DNA of 64,000 nt from Neobacillus sp. SuZ13 (GTDB lineage Bacteria > Bacillota > Bacilli > Bacillales > Cytobacillaceae), in the NCBI RefSeq assembly GCF_030123365.1, contig NZ_CP126107.1, forward strand, positions 2,651,501 through 2,715,500. Direction: 5' to 3'. Below, in pieces: positions 59,978 through 64,000 of this stretch. Made by a program: the position numbers and the translations under genes. The notes under the pieces were generated by a model. It searched no databases and was not told where the DNA came from. It saw only the letters and a program-made list of their open reading frames with translations. Positions within the stretch are counted from its first letter, which is position 1. Each line of letters opens with the position of its first letter.

Positions 59978-60192
59978 AAGGCATATTGAACAAATAAAGG
60001 ATATCATTAAAGCTTTGCTGTAAGAGAAATGGGAGAGAGCGACAGAAGCAGAAACAGAAAATAGAAAAAACTACAAAGCTGTAATGTTTATGAAGAAAGA
60101 TAACAAATGTAATTAACATTCTCCATTCAGGTCTATCGCTTTAGGAAGAATTGTAGAGCAAAGAAATTCCACCACATAATCATTTAAACATT

Positions 60193-60242
60193 TATTGTGA
60201 AGAAATGTACTTCACTAACGGGTGCTATAGTTGAGCAAGATA
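60193..60242 (+). repeat. Dispersed repeat, partial (upstream segment+L)
   Basis: ATTGTGAAGAAATGTACTTC, ACTAACGGGTGCTATAGTTG. Last copy in the window. Between here and 60513 there is a CCCTC/GAGGG hairpin (60281-60296) and a short minus-strand frame with a stop (60400-60496, IEAVFDSDKIPF), both of unclear meaning. Confidence 0.7.
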
Positions 60243-60513
60243 ATCTATACTCCTTAGAAGTTCAGAGCAAAAAATTAGCCCTCAATCGAGGGCCCAAGAA
60301 TATATTATTAAGGGGGTCTATGAAAGGTCTGTCCTTTCATACCTGTATCTTAACTCATTAAACTTAACTAATTATTAATAATATAACTATTCTTTTCGTT
60401 TGATCCAGCCACCCTAGAAGGGAATTTTATCGCTATCAAAGACAGCCTCTATATCTCCAAAGTGAAAAAATTCTTTTTGATCGTGGTTCATCATCTAAGA
60501 CAGCTCAAAAACC

Positions 60514-60690
60514 TCAAAAACCTACTCTTTCGTCCTCTAATTGTGTTATATGGCCATGATAATAAATTTCTTCTTCGTCCTCTTTAACTGTCCAAAAGCG
60601 AACAACAATCCTTACATAGCCACCTTCATGAAAAGGGAAATCTGTTAGTCCTGGTCCGTATATGCTACCGTCTTTGTACTTTACTTTCAT
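60514..60690 (-). CDS. Small protein, 58 aa
   Basis: MKVKYKDGSIYGPGLTDFPF then HEGGYVRIVVRFWTVKEDEE and YHGHITQLEDERVGF. Beta-rich with conserved-looking Gly and aromatic residues. GGAGGGG lies ahead of the ATG on the minus strand. Not recognised, probably real. Confidence 0.55.
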   Translation of the reverse strand: MKVKYKDGSIYGPGLTDFPFHEGGYVRIVVRFWTVKEDEEEIYYHGHITQLEDERVGF

Positions 60691-60846
60691 TTGTGGCCCC
60701 TCCGGAGAGTAGTAATTTAGAAAATGTACCTCAACCGATAGATGGAGAAATCCCGATATAATTGAAACAGGGTCATAAATAATTCACAACATACCGCAAA
60801 GTGAATCCTCCGAATCTTTTAGGTTTTCGCAAACCATCCAGACAGA

Positions 60847-61527
60847 TTATTTGATTTTATTTAAATATCTATAAATAGTGGCTTCGGATACATCTAAATA
60901 TTTGGCTATCTCGCTTACGCCGCCTTTAAGTAAAAAAGCTCCCTTTTCATTCAGTTTTTTGACCACTTCTATTTTTTCTTGCGATGACATCCGTTCTGGC
61001 GGAATGTCATACTCTGCTAAAACCCCTTTAATAAGAGATAAGAGAAGTTCCTCAATATTTTCTTCAAAATTCTCAAAAAGATGTGTATCAAAGATAGGCT
61101 TTGATGACTCAACAGGATCATTTGTGGGTTTGTCAATCATGATGAATTGATCCAAAATGTTGCGAGCGTTTATAACATCTGAAATATCCATGTTAACACA
61201 AATCATACCAATGATTTTGTTCGTTTCATCTTTAATAAAATAGCTCGAAGAACGGAGCGTCTTATTCTTTTTTGAGTTACTTTTATAATTGCAGATATAG
61301 TTTCGATCTTTATAACTTTCTTCTTTTAATATTTTCAAGGCAAGATCCGTAATAGGGCTATTAACCTTTCTTCCGCTAACATGTCCATTCACTATTTCAA
61401 TAATAGAATGATCAGGGTTCGTTACATCGTGTAAAACAACTTCACAATTCCCCCCCATTATGTCAGCAATAAAATGCACCATGGGAATATACTGTTTCAG
61501 TTTTTCGACATTTGTCACTACCATCAT
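60847..61527 (-). CDS. YheO-like PAS/HTH transcriptional regulator
   Basis: 226 residues. An N-terminal PAS-like (YheO) domain contains FIADIMGGNCEVVLHDVTNP and IGMICVNMDISDV. The C-terminal HTH reads LNEKGAFLLKGGVSEIAKYL then DVSEATIYRYLNKIK. Such regulators often control neighbouring RidA and catabolic genes. Divergent from ridA and the isomerase, with a TTGTAA-N13-TTACAA dyad between them, so probably the local regulator; effector unknown. Confidence 0.87.
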   Translation of the reverse strand: MMVVTNVEKLKQYIPMVHFIADIMGGNCEVVLHDVTNPDHSIIEIVNGHVSGRKVNSPITDLALKILKEESYKDRNYICNYKSNSKKNKTLRSSSYFIKDETNKIIGMICVNMDISDVINARNILDQFIMIDKPTNDPVESSKPIFDTHLFENFEENIEELLLSLIKGVLAEYDIPPERMSSQEKIEVVKKLNEKGAFLLKGGVSEIAKYLDVSEATIYRYLNKIK

Positions 61528-61615
61528 TCATCGCACCTTCAATTTCCATTTGTCATTTTTAGTTTAGCAAAGATTTTTTAAATTTTAAACAAATAATTTT
61601 CTGAAATTTTAGTTG

Positions 61616-61640
61616 TTGTAATAATAATTTTGCGTTACAA
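61616..61640 (+). promoter_or_regulatory. Candidate operator in the divergent region
   Basis: TTGTAA (61616-61621) and TTACAA (61635-61640) form a perfect dyad 13 bases apart, between the YheO-like gene and ridA. A TACAAT at 61636 may double as -10. Confidence 0.45.
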
Positions 61641-61687
61641 TAAAATTCAATCATAATAATAATTTTTTATCACATGGAGGAATTACG

Positions 61688-62077
61688 ATGAAAAACACTA
61701 TTTCAACGAACAATGCACCAAGTGCTATTGGACCTTATTCTCAAGCCGTAAAATTGGGTGACTTTCTTTTTGTATCTGGACAACTTCCGATTCACCCAGG
61801 TACAAATGAAATGCCGCAATCCGTTGCAGAACAAACGAAGCAATCATTAGAAAATGTAAAAGCCATTCTAAAAGCAGCGGGGAGCGATTTACAACATGTC
61901 GTGAAAACAACTGTATTTTTAAAAGATATGAATACGTTTACGCAAACGAATGAAGTATATCAATCGTACTTTACTGAAAATTATCCAGCTAGAAGTGCAG
62001 TAGAGGTTGCACGTTTGCCAAAGGAAGCATTAGTTGAAATCGAAGTCATCGCTTCTATACCATGGAGTAATCAGTAG
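61688..62077 (+). CDS. ridA: RidA family enamine/imine deaminase
   Basis: 129 residues, full length. Starts [20 protein letters not shown], then [12 protein letters not shown], and ends [24 protein letters not shown] with the catalytic-site Arg. Hydrolyses reactive enamine or imine intermediates from PLP enzymes. ATG follows ATGGAGG. First gene downstream of the divergent regulator, so it may serve this pathway rather than general housekeeping. Confidence 0.92.
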   Translation: MKNTISTNNAPSAIGPYSQAVKLGDFLFVSGQLPIHPGTNEMPQSVAEQTKQSLENVKAILKAAGSDLQHVVKTTVFLKDMNTFTQTNEVYQSYFTENYPARSAVEVARLPKEALVEIEVIASIPWSNQ

Positions 62078-62131
62078 CTTCAAGTCACTCTATAAACTTT
62101 GTCATCTTGTCTTCATTTGAACAATCAAAAT

Positions 62132-62182
62132 AAAAACACAAAAAATGGTTTACGCTTGTCGTATTAAACCTGGGTGTTTTTA
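62132..62182 (+). terminator. Possible terminator after ridA
   Basis: AAAACAC...GGTTTA pairs with TAAACC...GTGTTTTT. The rest, 62183-62429, is AT-rich and may hold the promoter of the next operon. Confidence 0.45.
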
Positions 62183-62429
62183 AGCTCCCACGGTTAAAAG
62201 ATCCATTTTACGTTCCGATGATGGATTATTTTCATTTATACTCGTGGAGGTTAATAACTCATTTTCTTATAACTTTTCGGTTTTTAACTCACTAAATATG
62301 CATACTCTCTGATGAGAATCTAAATGTTAGATTGATCCCTACGCGAGTATAGTAATATATTTTATTGAAAAATCTTTAAGAATAACGAATGGTTCATTCT
62401 TATAAAAGGAAATTTTGGAGGGAATAGTT

Positions 62430-63503
62430 ATGTCCGATTTAGTAAGTTCATATTTTGAAAAATCGGTTTCACGAAACGTCTTACCGACAGATGCGAAACC
62501 ACCGGAGTTTACGGCAGATTTAGCAAAAAAATTGCTAGATCGTATCCGCAAAATTAAAATCCATGCCCACGCTTATGCATTACTCACAAACTTGACTCAT
62601 TATAAGTGGAAAATAGAGGACATGCTCTATTTTGCATACCAAAATGAGCTTAATGGATTAAATATTCATTTGGCGGATGGCGAGTCTGGTAGTCTCGGGA
62701 ATATAAGTGACGATGAAAGAAAAAAGTTTGCGGAACTAGCAAAAAAACTGGACCTTGAAATTGTCTTAGAGGCTAGCAGCACAGATAAAGCTACCGTCGA
62801 TAAACTTTTTCATATTGCAAACGTGATGGATGTGCATAATTTGCGTGTGTACGGTCGCTATGAAGGTCCTCTTGATGTGGTGATGGACAAAATAACGGAT
62901 GACTTGCATTACATCACAAGCTTGGCAGAAAAACATGATTGTTATGTAGATTTTGAGCAGCACGAAGAATTAAAAAGCCAAGAAATCGCTACCATTCTAA
63001 AACAAGTAAACAGCAAGCGTATTCATGCTTTATTTGACTTTGGAAATATGATTAATGCCGACGAAGCGCCGATGGAAGCCTTTTTTAACTTAGCTCCTTT
63101 TATCAGAACAGTACACATGAAAGGAGTAAAAGTTGTAGATTACGGTGGAAGTACAGGACATTATGGCGTTCTTCAAGGTAGTGATCAAGATGAAATGCCC
63201 AGCGAACGGTTTATTTATGAATTACTCATGCTAGGCGACGACAAACCGCAAGTAAAAACCTACTGTTTGGAGCAAGAAAATCATTATGTTGCTCCGCCAT
63301 TTCGCTCAAAGGATGAGGGGAAAAATCCGTTTATCAAGTTTAGGGACATAAGTGAAACTCCAGTCCCCGAGGGCATGACACTGGAGAAAATGCTGGCTTT
63401 GGAACCTGTATGGGCATATAATCAGCTAAAGTATTTTAGAAAGGTTTTAAACAAATTTGAAGTATTATGCGAACTCAAAATTATGGAGGGCACTCATGAA
63501 TAA
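62430..63503 (+). CDS. Sugar phosphate isomerase/epimerase-like TIM barrel protein
   Basis: 357 residues from ATG 62430, behind TTGGAGGG. AP_endonuc_2-type barrel: LNGLNIHLADGESGS, VLEASSTDKATVDKL, CYVDFEQHEELKSQEIATIL and HALFDFGNMINADEAPMEAF, with metal-binding Glu, Asp and His. Family enzymes isomerise sugars or inositol derivatives. Coupled by an 8-base overlap to the MFS gene, which probably imports the substrate. Confidence 0.82.
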   Translation: MSDLVSSYFEKSVSRNVLPTDAKPPEFTADLAKKLLDRIRKIKIHAHAYALLTNLTHYKWKIEDMLYFAYQNELNGLNIHLADGESGSLGNISDDERKKFAELAKKLDLEIVLEASSTDKATVDKLFHIANVMDVHNLRVYGRYEGPLDVVMDKITDDLHYITSLAEKHDCYVDFEQHEELKSQEIATILKQVNSKRIHALFDFGNMINADEAPMEAFFNLAPFIRTVHMKGVKVVDYGGSTGHYGVLQGSDQDEMPSERFIYELLMLGDDKPQVKTYCLEQENHYVAPPFRSKDEGKNPFIKFRDISETPVPEGMTLEKMLALEPVWAYNQLKYFRKVLNKFEVLCELKIMEGTHE

Positions 63504-64000
63504 CTCTGTTGAAAACAATTCGTTTTGGACAAAAACGAATATTATTAGACTCTGTGCATTTTTGTTGGTTTCCGGTACAATTTATAAAATTGCATTTATG
63601 GCAGACGTATTCTATGACCAAATGCAAGAGTTTATGGGACTAAGTAATACGCAAATTGGTCTACTAGATACAGTTAACTCATTCGTTGCAATGTTTGGTT
63701 TCCTAATTGGCGGCGTTTTAGCGGATAAAGTAAAGATTCGCGTACTTGTTCCTCTTGGTTTATTCTTAAATGCAGTCATGGGAATCTGGCTTGCTATGAA
63801 CCCACCATTCTGGGGAATGATTGTAATATTTAGTGCTTTGGCAATTGGAGCGGACTGTTTAGTGTGGTCTGCACTTTTGAAAGCGGTGGGTAAGCTAGGT
63901 GGGAACCAAGATCAAGGAAAAGCTTTTGGTTTCTTTGAAGGTGGAAGAGGTGTCGTAGATACTGTTGTGGCATTTGGTGCTCTAGGTATTTATGTGGCAG
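63496..64000 (+). CDS. MFS transporter, 3' end outside window
   Basis: At least 168 residues, N-terminal half of a major facilitator with helices from residue 18 on. LSNTQIGLLDTVNSFVAMFGFLIGG is followed by the loop GGVLADKVKIRVL (MFS A-motif) and GFFEGGRGVVDTVVAFGALGI. Resembles sugar or carboxylate importers. The ATG (63496) overlaps the isomerase stop, so the two are co-expressed. The coding frame is open to the window end. Confidence 0.85.
   Translation, partial: MNNSVENNSFWTKTNIIRLCAFLLVSGTIYKIAFMADVFYDQMQEFMGLSNTQIGLLDTVNSFVAMFGFLIGGVLADKVKIRVLVPLGLFLNAVMGIWLAMNPPFWGMIVIFSALAIGADCLVWSALLKAVGKLGGNQDQGKAFGFFEGGRGVVDTVVAFGALGIYVA

Overview
The window is low-GC chromosomal DNA of an endospore-forming Bacillaceae bacterium (Bacillus/Neobacillus/Peribacillus-like; the species cannot be fixed from sequence alone). 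The basis is two complete GerA-type spore germinant receptor operons, coat and exosporium protein relics, two DUF3231 proteins, a sigma-B promoter in front of a KGG-repeat stress protein, a T-box leader before leuA, and strong Shine-Dalgarno sites throughout.

Layout. 1-8.9 kb: LysE-type exporter, an MFS exporter behind an apparent translational attenuator (leader peptide MNSPI), a DHFR-like reductase, germination operon 1 (A-C-B order), a MOSC protein and a tRNA-dihydrouridine synthase. 9-15.6 kb: TetR plus paired SMR exporters, small membrane proteins, an O-acetyltransferase, a PrmC-like methyltransferase with an apparently lost start codon, and yrrT. 15.6-18.2 kb: gene-poor, with an internally deleted IS110 element. 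18.3-22.1 kb: germination operon 2 (A-B-C order, minus strand). 22-60 kb: an accessory archipelago of mostly small, often paralogous or broken genes. They are separated by about 40 copies of a ~100-bp repeat that always points the same way. leuA, a cardiolipin synthase-like gene, a TerC exporter and two SDR genes are intact islands in it. 60.5-64 kb: a catabolic cluster, with a YheO-like regulator divergent from RidA, a TIM-barrel sugar isomerase and an MFS transporter cut by the window end.

The most unusual structure is the repeat and its parasite. Each full repeat has a left stem-loop (loop CGGGTGC), a variable GC-rich central stem with an apparent T-run, and a right stem-loop (loop CGGGGCAG). 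Gene stop codons often lie inside the repeat, gene-plus-repeat blocks are duplicated, and genes are truncated at repeats, which resembles a cassette array. Two IS110-family copies sit exactly in the AACTAA/CGGG loops. Copy A (16.6-17.2 kb) is in a right loop and copy B (44.9-46.6 kb) in a left loop. The non-coding end of each, where IS110 bridge RNAs are encoded, carries a guide-like stretch matching its own loop: ACGGGCAGTT in A, ACGGGTGCTTA in B. The presumed donor-binding part is nearly unchanged between them. This looks like natural retargeting of a bridge-RNA recombinase onto two half-sites of one host repeat.

Many accessory genes carry single-base frameshifts or in-frame stops while the housekeeping genes are intact, so decay rather than sequencing error is the likelier reading, although some indels fall in homopolymers.
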